This document shows, piece after piece, positions 7,324 to 16,812 of a stretch of 64,000 nucleotides of DNA. The first letter of the stretch is position 1; every line of letters starts with the position of its first letter. The notes below the pieces were generated by a model, which saw only the letters and a list, made by a program, of their open reading frames with translations, was not told the DNA's origin and did not search any database. A program made the translations under genes and the position numbers. The stretch comes from Giardia muris (Eukaryota; Fornicata; Diplomonadida; Hexamitidae): NCBI GenBank assembly GCA_006247105.1, contig CM016925.1:1240001-1304000 (forward strand), read 5' to 3'.

Positions 7324-10300
7324 ATGGCGCAAACGACCTCTGCGTGCCCGGCGGCGGCCCTGAACCTGCTGCTGCTCACGGACGCGCAGATGGTGCTTCA
7401 AACGCAGCAGATAAGCCGGTTGCCACCTCCAAATTTTCGATCTACCAACGCCCAATTTCTTGAGAGACACGCTCCAGACTTCTCTGCGGTGCTTCGGAGT
7501 GCACGGCGGCGCTGTGAGGAGCGAATGGTCCCACGGATTGAGCGCCCCTCAATCCCCGATGATTACGACTGGCTTACGTGCTCGTGTACGCTTGTCGAGA
7601 CAGACGTGGCCGTTTTAAGAGAGACGTTAGCAACGCTCTTGGCCCGGAAGGTCCAAACCACGATCTCCCGAAATGTCACAGTCTCCCCGCATACGTGGGC
7701 CCACCCCTACGGTTCAACAGAGCCGCTCCGCGAGTTAACGAACACATCGGTGCCCCGGTCATTTGAGACGCTGGTGCAGACAGCGACAGGATCGTTTGAT
7801 ATGTCGACCACTTCATCAGGACAGCCCGGGACAAGCGGTCCCGGAGATAGCGATGCAGCCAGGTTGATGGGAGTTCTTAGTAACACTTTCATTGCCGGCT
7901 CATACTTAGGAACGCCTCTTCAACTAAATAGAAGTTGTATGGCAGTTCGGTCTGGGCGTGAAGGACGAGATACTGGGAGTTCCCATTCTGGGTTCTTCAA
8001 TGAGACACCGATGCGGACCGTTTCCACTCTTATCTCGGTAACGATGGACGGAATTACTCACCTGGGCGAGTATCTTCAGAATGAGCGTCAATGGAAATGC
8101 GACAGCGCATTAATTCTGAGTCTGCAGTGCCAACAGGAGGTAGAGAAGCGGCGGCAGGGCCGGCTTCAACTCCGCTATCGTACAGCCCCGGAAGCGGCCA
8201 TCATCAGTACGTTCTGGAATACGGTGCGGGTGGGAGTGACCGCTGCCATACGCAGTTCAGATCCCGATGTGTCGACATCTGAGAACGCTTCCGAGGCTGA
8301 GAGGACTGGAGTCGCTGTCTCTGTGGAAGAGCCAATTGGTGAAAAGCAACTTGTTCAGGAACCCTATGGAGAGTCTGAGGGAACGGCTGAGGAGTGGACA
8401 GGCCAACTAACGACTAGTGCCACTCCAACCGCAAATCAGAGTCCTATCATCGAATGGAAACCTGCAAGTTTTGTCCCACCACACCCGGAGACGGCCCGAA
8501 AAACATACCCCCTTGTACTCCGACTTCTCCAACGGGAAATGAAGGCTCTTGGAGGCGTTATTTCTGCCACTCTTACTCTGCCACAACTACTCATCGCCAA
8601 TGCGATTTTCGATCTTCTCACTCCTAATGAGCTCCTTTTCACCGTCACGAGCCGGTTCTGGCTCCACACGGCCTCTTTTGTACTCTCGGGCGGTCGCCTT
8701 GTCAGTGTTTCCTTCTCACCCCAAGAAGATAGTGCCTTCTTCACGAGGCAATGGGGTGCAGGGTGCAAGGATCGAGTGCTGCTTAACTCCTCCGCCCAAG
8801 CGGGGATTCCTGCTGCGTTCGAGCTACCCTTGCGACACGTAGCCTTCTCGCGGATTGCAGACCATGTCTCAAGTTCATCTCTGGCGCCTCGAGATGCTCT
8901 TCTTTTTCGCCTTCTGTGTCTCAGCAGGGCAATTATTAATATTGGGTCAGTCAACCGAGTGGATCAATATACCCCGATCTCGATAGACGGCCGCGAGGTT
9001 TCGGCGGCATTGGGGTGTATCGTCCGAGAGACTACAAATCGCTCTCGGGCGCTCTTTGGTGACGTCCTGCGCCGCTCAAGTGCTCGGACCGTTAACATAG
9101 ACCTTCTCAACCGCACCTGCGCGATTCTTGGAAGCTGTGAGACTTGTCCTGCGCGGAGCTCCTTACAGGCATTTAGGGCCGCCTTTGTGGACAACAATTT
9201 CTACTTGTTTGACCTCTATGGGGGTCGAGACTTCCCTTTGACTATGTCTGAAGGAGCCCTACGTATGCGACTCGCTGCCTTCCATGATTGGCGTCATCTT
9301 CAGCATGGGAACGAGCAAGGGAAGCATTCCCATGAGGCCCCGGACATTGGGGTCGAGCCTTCCACCGAGTCTATCACTACATACCTTGCTCTGCGGCGGC
9401 TCTACGGAGCGTACGTGGTAAAGACACAGCGACCAGGAACTGACTGGCGCAGTATCTCCCAATCGTCGTCTCACGTCCCTACGCATAGCCATGGTCATGG
9501 GACGCCAGTCTACGAGTATCCGACGCCACAGCAGGCTAGCCCTTATCTGCCGGACAGACGCAACCTCGAATACCTTCTTCCGTACCAGATGGGTGGGCTC
9601 CTCAACCTCTCAGCTGTGTACATGGCCGGAAGTTCAGGCTTCACCTTACGCGCCCCCCGGCGGGCGGGCATCCTACGCTACGTCGTTGCGTCGTTCCTGG
9701 CGAATCACACCGCTCTTCGTGAGAATCGAGCACTCATATCTCCGGGACCGGCCTTAAAACCCAACGACGACGTGTCGGTCCTCATCTCGCGCGAGACGCA
9801 CGCTCTCTTCTGCGACGAAGCGAAGGTCGAGCCGTTTCTGCGCCAGTACATCCTGCGGTGCTTTGGGCCAGACGCCCTTCAGACTTTTTGTGCGGAGAAC
9901 TTTGGGCTTCCAGACTCTCTACTTCAGCAACTCCAAGCCATTGCAAACCCCAGCAATCCGACCAGACTCTCATTGACTCAGTTCAGGAACGCCGCTGAGG
10001 ATCGACGGGAGGATCAGGAGTTGTCACGCCCCGCTCTTGGGAGTCCAGTCCCAGGCAGACACCCAACAGAGCACCCGGCCCGAGCACTAGAAATCAGCGT
10101 GTACTGCTGTAGTAGCTTACGTGGCGCACATGTAGTTGCAACTCCAGACTCGGGGCATCGTCGGACTCGTACACGAGGGAGTTCATACACACCTGTGTCT
10201 CAAGAAGGACAACAATTAGCAATGGGAACCACCTCTGGTCGGTCTCAGCCCGGACTAGGGATCAACAATTTACCTCAATGCACTTCTATTCCGGAACGAT

Positions 10301-13300
10301 ATTCTATATCATCAGGTGAGAAGCATAATTTGAACCGTCTCCGTGAGGCCACTCTCCGTCACCGATCTTACGTATTGGGGTCTGAGGCGCAAGGTCCTAC
10401 CTCAGTGATGCCGAATCAACGGCTGGCAATCAACCTTTTCGGGGCAGTAGCGGAGTCCAAGCAGCCCCAGACCGTCGTGAGTGCGCGGCTCCTAATCGTC
10501 ACCTATGACGCCCTGAGCCTCTACCCGGAGATCATGAGCGATACTGTGCTACGCTTTCTAGGGAATGCTGGTAAGTTTGATACAATGACTGTGCATCGCC
10601 AGCGCGATCACGCTCCCGAGCTCCGCTTTCACATATATCCCGCACGTTTCCGTTTCAATACTGAGACGAGCTACTTCTCGGACGCTGGAGAGGAACAGGC
10701 TGCCGAGGCGCAATGTCGTGCGCATGCTCAACAACGGGTTGAGCGGATGGAGGCGGTGCGAGAGACGCGGTCTCTTGAGACTCCTGCCACGTTGACCGAA
10801 GACATCAGTGAGTGTTCCACACCGACACAACTTGCTCGAGAATCAAGTGTTTCTGAATCCCGTGACGAGTCTGTCATTGACCGTGAGTCTGCTTGCCTTC
10901 AGCCTCGCTATCGGCGTGTCGAGCTCTCGCACTTCACTCTGGGAGACGTTGAGAGGCTAAACCTGGAGGACTGGATAACTCTGGTTACAACCACTCGCGA
11001 GAGTGATGTGGTAACGCTTCTAGCCAACCCCCTCATCCACCTCGCGTTTCTTCGTGCCGATAAGGCTTTCTCGAGTTCAGTTTATTTGGCTGAACTACAT
11101 GCTCCACCCCCCTCTTTCACGTTCACCCTCCCCACACTCAGCCGCTTGCCCCCCGTTGCGCCCTTCTCGTCCTGGCTCCGGAAGAAGGCGGCTCTGCGTA
11201 TCCATTGGCAACATCAGCGGCTCAGCGCCGCACGGGAGTTCATTGACGCGCTCGGAGTCGTCTTTAAATCTCTTCGAGCACCACTCCATCAACTCATGCA
11301 GCACTGCCAATATCTCAGTACAGGTGTTTCGGACTTGCTTCTACATGACTTCCGTGGGTTGGCCACTCTTGGCCTCTACCATCTTCCCGCTGCCGGCCCC
11401 TTTGTCCCACAACATCTGCTCGCTCGCACGCTTGCCTCGCTTGTCGAACGGACGAGCAATCCATTTTTCAGCCTTGTGGTCGACACAACTTGGCATACTC
11501 CTTATCGGTGGGGACAAGAGTCCTCTCCACTTGCCGACTTCTATGCTGCGCTGCACGAGTGTATCGAGGGTGTCGTACAGGCTGAGATTGCGCGTTTGAT
11601 CCAGCGCAAAGCCTCGCGGCGCCAGGAGATCGAGTTACGGCCGTCGCATGGGCCCGTTATTCCTCGTGCTTCCAGCTGTACAGTGTATGGGCATCTTTCT
11701 GCGGCCTCAGAGGCTTGCAACTACCTTTTTAACCGGACTGACCAGTATGACGCGGTGTCGAGTAAGAAGAACGCTCACCATGCTATAACGATGCAGGCCC
11801 AGCTCTTGGGACAGCTTTTAGACAGTTTAATCGAAGCTACTCGCCTTCCGATGCCGTACGCCCGTCATGCTTGTATGTCGCACTCAGTCCAGTCTGACAA
11901 CGGCATCTTATCTCGTGCAGTGATAGATGAGTGTTCGGAAACCCTTCGGACGTACGACTTGCTCCGAAAGGCTGCAGACCTCTGCCACTTTCAGTCCCTT
12001 ATCATTGGGGCGCACACTGAAACCTTACTGACGGACCAGAGTACCACCCTTCACTTTGGGCGTCGAATTAGCGCTGCCCGCTGGTACAACGTGCTTGGCG
12101 TCTTCGTCCTCGAGAATCTGATGGTCCTTGGAAGAAACCAAGCGCCGCAAGCCGTCTTGCAGGTGCATGACATCCAACATGTCAGTAAGCCCCAAGCACT
12201 TGGCCTTGCAGGTCTGACAGACCGAGGACGAGACTGCTATCTTGTACGCCTATCCGACGACACTTTTCTCCTTCAGAAGCTGACGTTCAAGCGGAAGCTT
12301 TCGGCGCGGTATCGTGGGATGGAAACAAAGAAGAGGCTTCTTCGACATATCCTCGAGCTAGAGCGAACCGAGCGCGACCTCCACCGACAGGCTTTTCTTG
12401 GGGCGATCGTATATCAGGATACGGTGCGCTCACTTCTTGATGAGAATCCTTTCCGGCAACTATTCGTCGTTATGGACTGTTTCGACTCAATGACAACGAT
12501 ATCTACGAGTGAGAAGTTTGCCATTCATGTTGGGGAAGCCGAACTTATATCCACTGGTCCTCACTTCGAGGATCAATTTGACCTCATCATGAGTCGACAC
12601 CGTCCAGGCCGCTCTCCGGTGGGGCAGGCGATCTCTCTCTTTGCTCGTCCGGATGAATTTCCACGTCGGTATCAAGTTTTCCTCCCTGTTCGCAGTCTTA
12701 TGCTACAGCTTGCCCCAACAGACGAGGCATTGGAGCGCGCATGGGGGGTTCCCCATGACTTTTTTAGTATTCGCGCCGAGTATGAGACTTCTAACGGCGC
12801 CACACTCAGCTCCCGCCTACGTGCCGTCCTGCTCGAGATTGAGGAGACCATCGTAAGAGGATATCTCGAGACACTGCCTCTGACCGCGGAGATCCTTTGT
12901 AGTGAGGCATTGCACCCCAGTATCTCAGTCCTCGCCTACTTATGGAGCGAGGAACGTCTCGAATTCTCCAGCAACGCCGTATATAATACCACTCCCGCGC
13001 TCATTACAATCGCCTTTAGTATTCGACGTATGCTCATCCTCACGTCGCGAGCTGGGAGCATAACACACAACCTCTCAGATATGCTTGCGCAGTTCGCCTT
13101 GGGTCTCGAGGGTAAGGGTTCACAGACGCAGAAGTATACGCCTTCGCCAAGCTTTCCAACGGCCAGTTTCCAGGTGCTTGGATCCGAGGTAGTCGTACCC
13201 GAATATCCTGCCGACGGGTATAGTATAGCCACGGAGTCGGAGATCCCACAAGTCGTTGTTCCAAGCCAATCAGATGGACCTTGGTCGGTTCGACCTGATT

Positions 13301-15774
13301 CTGAGCCTCCTCTTAAGCGAACACCGATCCTGGAGCTTGGGGAAATATCGGAAGAGGAGGAGCCCCAAGGCTTTGATGATACACCTCAGGTTCCCGATTT
13401 CGACATCATTGTCATCGTAGGGAGCACAGAGGATGTCCTCGACACGGTTGAAGCGTTGCTCCGTTACGCACTAAGCGATTGCAGAATTCATCTCGTGCGT
13501 GCCTCCAGTGACGACTTCAGACAGCGGTTCCCAGCCCAGTCTTCAGACCGTCGTGGTGTTCGGTTTGATGGTGGGCGTGGACTCAAAAGTCAGAGTCCTA
13601 CGGCCTCCTATAGATGGGTCGTTCTTCAGTCCTCTTACTCCTTCCAGCTTAGTGCTGGTCTATACCAGTCGATTACTCGCGGCCATGTCTTCATTCTTCC
13701 TTGCGTTAGTGTTTACTTGGTCCAGACAGCACTGATCTGGGCCGGCCTCGATATGTCCTTCCGTTGTTGGTATCTTCTAGACACCCCGGACCCCGCTTCC
13801 TTCCCTTCCCATCCGGTCCCACCCGGGATTCAACACTTTTTAGAGTCTCTTGGAGACGAAAGTGGGATGAATCGTCTCCTCACAGCCACCATTACTTTAC
13901 TAGGCTCATTAGGGCTTCATATTTCACGCATCACAAACTTGGAACAAGCACGTACCAGTACAGCCCAACGGTATGCTCCTCATCGCCCACAGGGTATCGT
14001 TGGAATGAGTGGACATCCTTTGAGGATGGCACATAGCATCCACCAACGCTGTCTTAAGCACGCAATACGTGAGTCTATTCTGACTCCAGCATTGGCAATG
14101 GATGGGTTATCTGAGCTTCGCCGAACGCTGGCAAGCACTCTACACGACCCACGTGATGCGGCCCTTAACTCGATCGTCTCCGCCTTCACGGGCGGCGCGT
14201 CGGATCTCTTGGGAACCATGGAATTGGCAGGTCGGATTCCTGGAACACCGGTGGCAAACTATGGACGTCGCCCATTCCTTGGATGCCGTCCACTCTTCTT
14301 CATCAAAATCTATTCGCAAATCGCATATCTTCGGGTCTACGCGAATAATACTCGACTCGAAGAGTTTCTTCTTACGCACGAGCCCGTTGCTGATTACATA
14401 TTAGCCGCGCATACGGAGCCTCACCAGTCAGAAGGCGGATTCGGATCCGGATCCGGAGGAGGGCATCTGGATCACTCCTCCGCGTTCCCGGTTACCGTCG
14501 ATTTGATGAGGCTCCAGCCATTCACCCCACGATCCAGCTCGCGCGCACAACGGAAGCATCAACGCGCATCTGTAACACACGCCATGCGGGTGGATAGCCT
14601 TGATCCGCAAACCCGACAATTGCGTACCGTTGCAGATGGGATGTATGCGACTCGGCACTCTGAATTATTGAACCACATGGGGGCCGTCCTCTGCTCACTT
14701 GTCCACGAGCGTTTCGGTACGTACGTCAACGATTTCTTCACGGAGAAGTGCCCAGCGACCGGGAGCGAGGTTAATATTGCGATCAGCCCCATACTTCCTC
14801 GTGAACAGCATCTACGACACCTCATCCCGCCGTGCGAGTGGATTCTCCGGTATCGGTACTTCATTGCGTACGACGACAGCATCCAAAAGCCCGACCAGCA
14901 ATACACCCGATGTACACTCCAGCAGCTCGTCTCGAACAGCCTGAATATGCATCACTCGTATAGCTGTGTGCATCGGTTCATCACCATTAATGAGCAGCTG
15001 GTAGATCCCTCGTCCCGCCCACTCGTCGACATGCTTCGGCTTGAGATTAGTGCGTCTTTTACGACGACGCTCGCGATTGTCAAGAAGCTTATCGCGACCT
15101 TCAGCACCCAGTTGGGTCACACAAACCAGATGCTCTGTAATCAGATGATAGCCCGGAACGATGTGGCCATCGACCCCTTCGCCTGGAGACAAGTCTACGA
15201 TCGTGCATACCACATTGATAAGTTTCTTGCACAGGACTCCATCCCTAACCTTGAGGGGACGCTTCGTGACGCAGTTCGTCGTCTCCCATACATGCCTGCC
15301 AATAGTCAGCACGACTTCGTGGGCCGAGGTCGACGAGCATCAAATCTATGGTATACACTTCGCGGTGGCCTGACAAACGCCGAACAAGTTGTCAACGCCC
15401 TCCGCGAGCTCCCGGCATTCAATAGCGTCACGATGCATGAGGAGTTACATGGGATGTGGCGGGAGATGGAGACCGCGGGGGTGGCCGAGTATGAAAAGGC
15501 CGCCTTCATCCTCCTCGCCTTCGACTACCAGCGCAACACTGAAGGTCTCGGGGAGGCCGCCCTACAGACGTCTCCGCTCCAACGGCAGGCGGCGCATGTC
15601 AACCTTTGCTTAGCGAACAACGCTCTCTGGCTAGACCCACCCAAGGGGACGCCGGGGAACGCTCACCCTCCCGCAGTAGACGTCCGTTTAGAGCCCCACG
15701 CCGTTTTTGACGTGACCCCCGACGCGACCAAGGCGTATGACGCATGGCCCAGTTGCTGGGACTACGAACTATGA
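7324..15774 (+). CDS. Giant 2816-residue protein of unknown function
   Basis: I do not recognise this protein. It is a single open frame of 2816 residues without interruption, starting at an ATG that follows an A/T-rich patch (taattttaaggattaaag). It appears soluble: no signal peptide and no clear membrane segment. It alternates helix-rich stretches with Ser/Pro/Glu-rich linkers, for example residues about 300-375, 880-1000 and 1920-2020. A segment after residue about 2025 (PDFDIIVIVGSTEDV and on to YRWVVLQSSYSFQLS) has the alternating beta/helix look of a Rossmann or BRCT-like fold. This is only an impression. The C-terminal 400 residues are helical with no repeats that I can see. AGTAAA lies 6 bp after the stop. 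Because it is long, open and well biased, it is certainly coding. Confidence 0.85.
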   Translation: MAQTTSACPAAALNLLLLTDAQMVLQTQQISRLPPPNFRSTNAQFLERHAPDFSAVLRSARRRCEERMVPRIERPSIPDDYDWLTCSCTLVETDVAVLRETLATLLARKVQTTISRNVTVSPHTWAHPYGSTEPLRELTNTSVPRSFETLVQTATGSFDMSTTSSGQPGTSGPGDSDAARLMGVLSNTFIAGSYLGTPLQLNRSCMAVRSGREGRDTGSSHSGFFNETPMRTVSTLISVTMDGITHLGEYLQNERQWKCDSALILSLQCQQEVEKRRQGRLQLRYRTAPEAAIISTFWNTVRVGVTAAIRSSDPDVSTSENASEAERTGVAVSVEEPIGEKQLVQEPYGESEGTAEEWTGQLTTSATPTANQSPIIEWKPASFVPPHPETARKTYPLVLRLLQREMKALGGVISATLTLPQLLIANAIFDLLTPNELLFTVTSRFWLHTASFVLSGGRLVSVSFSPQEDSAFFTRQWGAGCKDRVLLNSSAQAGIPAAFELPLRHVAFSRIADHVSSSSLAPRDALLFRLLCLSRAIINIGSVNRVDQYTPISIDGREVSAALGCIVRETTNRSRALFGDVLRRSSARTVNIDLLNRTCAILGSCETCPARSSLQAFRAAFVDNNFYLFDLYGGRDFPLTMSEGALRMRLAAFHDWRHLQHGNEQGKHSHEAPDIGVEPSTESITTYLALRRLYGAYVVKTQRPGTDWRSISQSSSHVPTHSHGHGTPVYEYPTPQQASPYLPDRRNLEYLLPYQMGGLLNLSAVYMAGSSGFTLRAPRRAGILRYVVASFLANHTALRENRALISPGPALKPNDDVSVLISRETHALFCDEAKVEPFLRQYILRCFGPDALQTFCAENFGLPDSLLQQLQAIANPSNPTRLSLTQFRNAAEDRREDQELSRPALGSPVPGRHPTEHPARALEISVYCCSSLRGAHVVATPDSGHRRTRTRGSSYTPVSQEGQQLAMGTTSGRSQPGLGINNLPQCTSIPERYSISSGEKHNLNRLREATLRHRSYVLGSEAQGPTSVMPNQRLAINLFGAVAESKQPQTVVSARLLIVTYDALSLYPEIMSDTVLRFLGNAGKFDTMTVHRQRDHAPELRFHIYPARFRFNTETSYFSDAGEEQAAEAQCRAHAQQRVERMEAVRETRSLETPATLTEDISECSTPTQLARESSVSESRDESVIDRESACLQPRYRRVELSHFTLGDVERLNLEDWITLVTTTRESDVVTLLANPLIHLAFLRADKAFSSSVYLAELHAPPPSFTFTLPTLSRLPPVAPFSSWLRKKAALRIHWQHQRLSAAREFIDALGVVFKSLRAPLHQLMQHCQYLSTGVSDLLLHDFRGLATLGLYHLPAAGPFVPQHLLARTLASLVERTSNPFFSLVVDTTWHTPYRWGQESSPLADFYAALHECIEGVVQAEIARLIQRKASRRQEIELRPSHGPVIPRASSCTVYGHLSAASEACNYLFNRTDQYDAVSSKKNAHHAITMQAQLLGQLLDSLIEATRLPMPYARHACMSHSVQSDNGILSRAVIDECSETLRTYDLLRKAADLCHFQSLIIGAHTETLLTDQSTTLHFGRRISAARWYNVLGVFVLENLMVLGRNQAPQAVLQVHDIQHVSKPQALGLAGLTDRGRDCYLVRLSDDTFLLQKLTFKRKLSARYRGMETKKRLLRHILELERTERDLHRQAFLGAIVYQDTVRSLLDENPFRQLFVVMDCFDSMTTISTSEKFAIHVGEAELISTGPHFEDQFDLIMSRHRPGRSPVGQAISLFARPDEFPRRYQVFLPVRSLMLQLAPTDEALERAWGVPHDFFSIRAEYETSNGATLSSRLRAVLLEIEETIVRGYLETLPLTAEILCSEALHPSISVLAYLWSEERLEFSSNAVYNTTPALITIAFSIRRMLILTSRAGSITHNLSDMLAQFALGLEGKGSQTQKYTPSPSFPTASFQVLGSEVVVPEYPADGYSIATESEIPQVVVPSQSDGPWSVRPDSEPPLKRTPILELGEISEEEEPQGFDDTPQVPDFDIIVIVGSTEDVLDTVEALLRYALSDCRIHLVRASSDDFRQRFPAQSSDRRGVRFDGGRGLKSQSPTASYRWVVLQSSYSFQLSAGLYQSITRGHVFILPCVSVYLVQTALIWAGLDMSFRCWYLLDTPDPASFPSHPVPPGIQHFLESLGDESGMNRLLTATITLLGSLGLHISRITNLEQARTSTAQRYAPHRPQGIVGMSGHPLRMAHSIHQRCLKHAIRESILTPALAMDGLSELRRTLASTLHDPRDAALNSIVSAFTGGASDLLGTMELAGRIPGTPVANYGRRPFLGCRPLFFIKIYSQIAYLRVYANNTRLEEFLLTHEPVADYILAAHTEPHQSEGGFGSGSGGGHLDHSSAFPVTVDLMRLQPFTPRSSSRAQRKHQRASVTHAMRVDSLDPQTRQLRTVADGMYATRHSELLNHMGAVLCSLVHERFGTYVNDFFTEKCPATGSEVNIAISPILPREQHLRHLIPPCEWILRYRYFIAYDDSIQKPDQQYTRCTLQQLVSNSLNMHHSYSCVHRFITINEQLVDPSSRPLVDMLRLEISASFTTTLAIVKKLIATFSTQLGHTNQMLCNQMIARNDVAIDPFAWRQVYDRAYHIDKFLAQDSIPNLEGTLRDAVRRLPYMPANSQHDFVGRGRRASNLWYTLRGGLTNAEQVVNALRELPAFNSVTMHEELHGMWREMETAGVAEYEKAAFILLAFDYQRNTEGLGEAALQTSPLQRQAAHVNLCLANNALWLDPPKGTPGNAHPPAVDVRLEPHAVFDVTPDATKAYDAWPSCWDYEL

Positions 15775-15779
15775 CGCTC

Positions 15780-15785
15780 AGTAAA
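15780..15785 (+). terminator. AGTAAA poly(A)-type signal after the giant gene
   Basis: AGTAAA lies a few bases after the TGA at 15772-15774. AGTRAA is the Giardia poly(A) signal and usually sits right at or after the stop codon. Confidence 0.5.
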
Positions 15786-15834
15786 GGTCGTATACTGCGA
15801 GCGTTGTCGCAAGCCGTAGAGGGCTCCCTTTAAA

Positions 15835-16794
15835 ATGTATGCAGGCCTCGATCAAGACAATGACTATCTGCCATCTCTAGACATAGGCTTCGCGTACGGA
15901 GGCGGGCTCGAGTTCGACGGCTACCCTCCGATTTCCTTAGGTCCGGACATCCAACCTTCGATCGAGCCTTCTGGATTCTGTCTTCTTGGCCTCCTTGATG
16001 AGGGATCAATATCACCAACAGGTGGGAAAGCGGTTGGGGAAAAGGATACGAGTATGTCCGAATCTCCCACGCATACAGGAGTACAACGCGACACTTCCTA
16101 CGAGCTGCTAGGAGGCATAGCTAGTGGGGAAGGGCTGATAGCGGCGAAGGCCCCACCCAAGATGGTAGTCTCCACCTCTCGTCAAGCTCTTCCTGCTCCA
16201 CACGAGCTGGACACATACACACCAGAACGTCCATGGATCGCAAACCGGGGAACACATCCTTCCATACTGGAGGTTCCTCATCCACTACCACCTTCCGAAG
16301 GCAGGTGTTACAACACATATGGGAACTCATATGAACAGATTTCTCAGCCATCACCCGTTGAAGGAAGAACTGCCCAAGCGTTGATCTCCAGTCATGTGAC
16401 TAACTACCAGGCCTTTGTCAGGTCTTATCAATATTTCTACTCACTAGAAGACGTCCGTACGAGCGTGTCGCCCGCCGAAGCCATCCCTAGGTCCCCCTAC
16501 GAGCGGAACGTGGCCCAGAACCTCTATAAGGGGCTATTCTGTGCCAGCCGCGAGTGTTGCACGCTTCTTCTCGATAACCTGACCCGATCTCCGTATTGTA
16601 CGAAACAATGCCAAGTTCGGGAGCAGAATATGCGACAGGCACGTGTTCGACCACGTGAGACACTGATTCGACGCAAGGATGCACTCTTCCGCCAACTTTA
16701 CGCTCTCCCTGAGACGGCGTTTGATCGTAGTAGACTGCCGGGGATTGTTAAGGAACTGACTCGCAGTAAGGAAGGGTATAGGATACCAAAGTGA
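15835..16794 (+). CDS. Hypothetical protein with a C-terminal cysteine cluster
   Basis: This 319-residue protein is not recognised. The first 200 residues are low in structure and rich in Pro, Ser, Gly and Tyr. The C-terminal third is helical and basic. At about 235-262 it contains FCASRECCTLLLD followed by SPYCTKQC, five cysteines in a C-x4-CC-x12-C-x3-C pattern that could hold a zinc ion. Similar short C..C...C..C motifs occur in zinc-ribbon and nuclear proteins, but I cannot assign a family. The start ATG follows ccctttaaa, typical of the A/T patch at Giardia start codons. It converges with the WDR33 gene, with 18 bp between stops. Confidence 0.7.
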   Translation: MYAGLDQDNDYLPSLDIGFAYGGGLEFDGYPPISLGPDIQPSIEPSGFCLLGLLDEGSISPTGGKAVGEKDTSMSESPTHTGVQRDTSYELLGGIASGEGLIAAKAPPKMVVSTSRQALPAPHELDTYTPERPWIANRGTHPSILEVPHPLPPSEGRCYNTYGNSYEQISQPSPVEGRTAQALISSHVTNYQAFVRSYQYFYSLEDVRTSVSPAEAIPRSPYERNVAQNLYKGLFCASRECCTLLLDNLTRSPYCTKQCQVREQNMRQARVRPRETLIRRKDALFRQLYALPETAFDRSRLPGIVKELTRSKEGYRIPK

Positions 16795-16812
16795 GTGATG
16801 GCCAAGAGTAGT

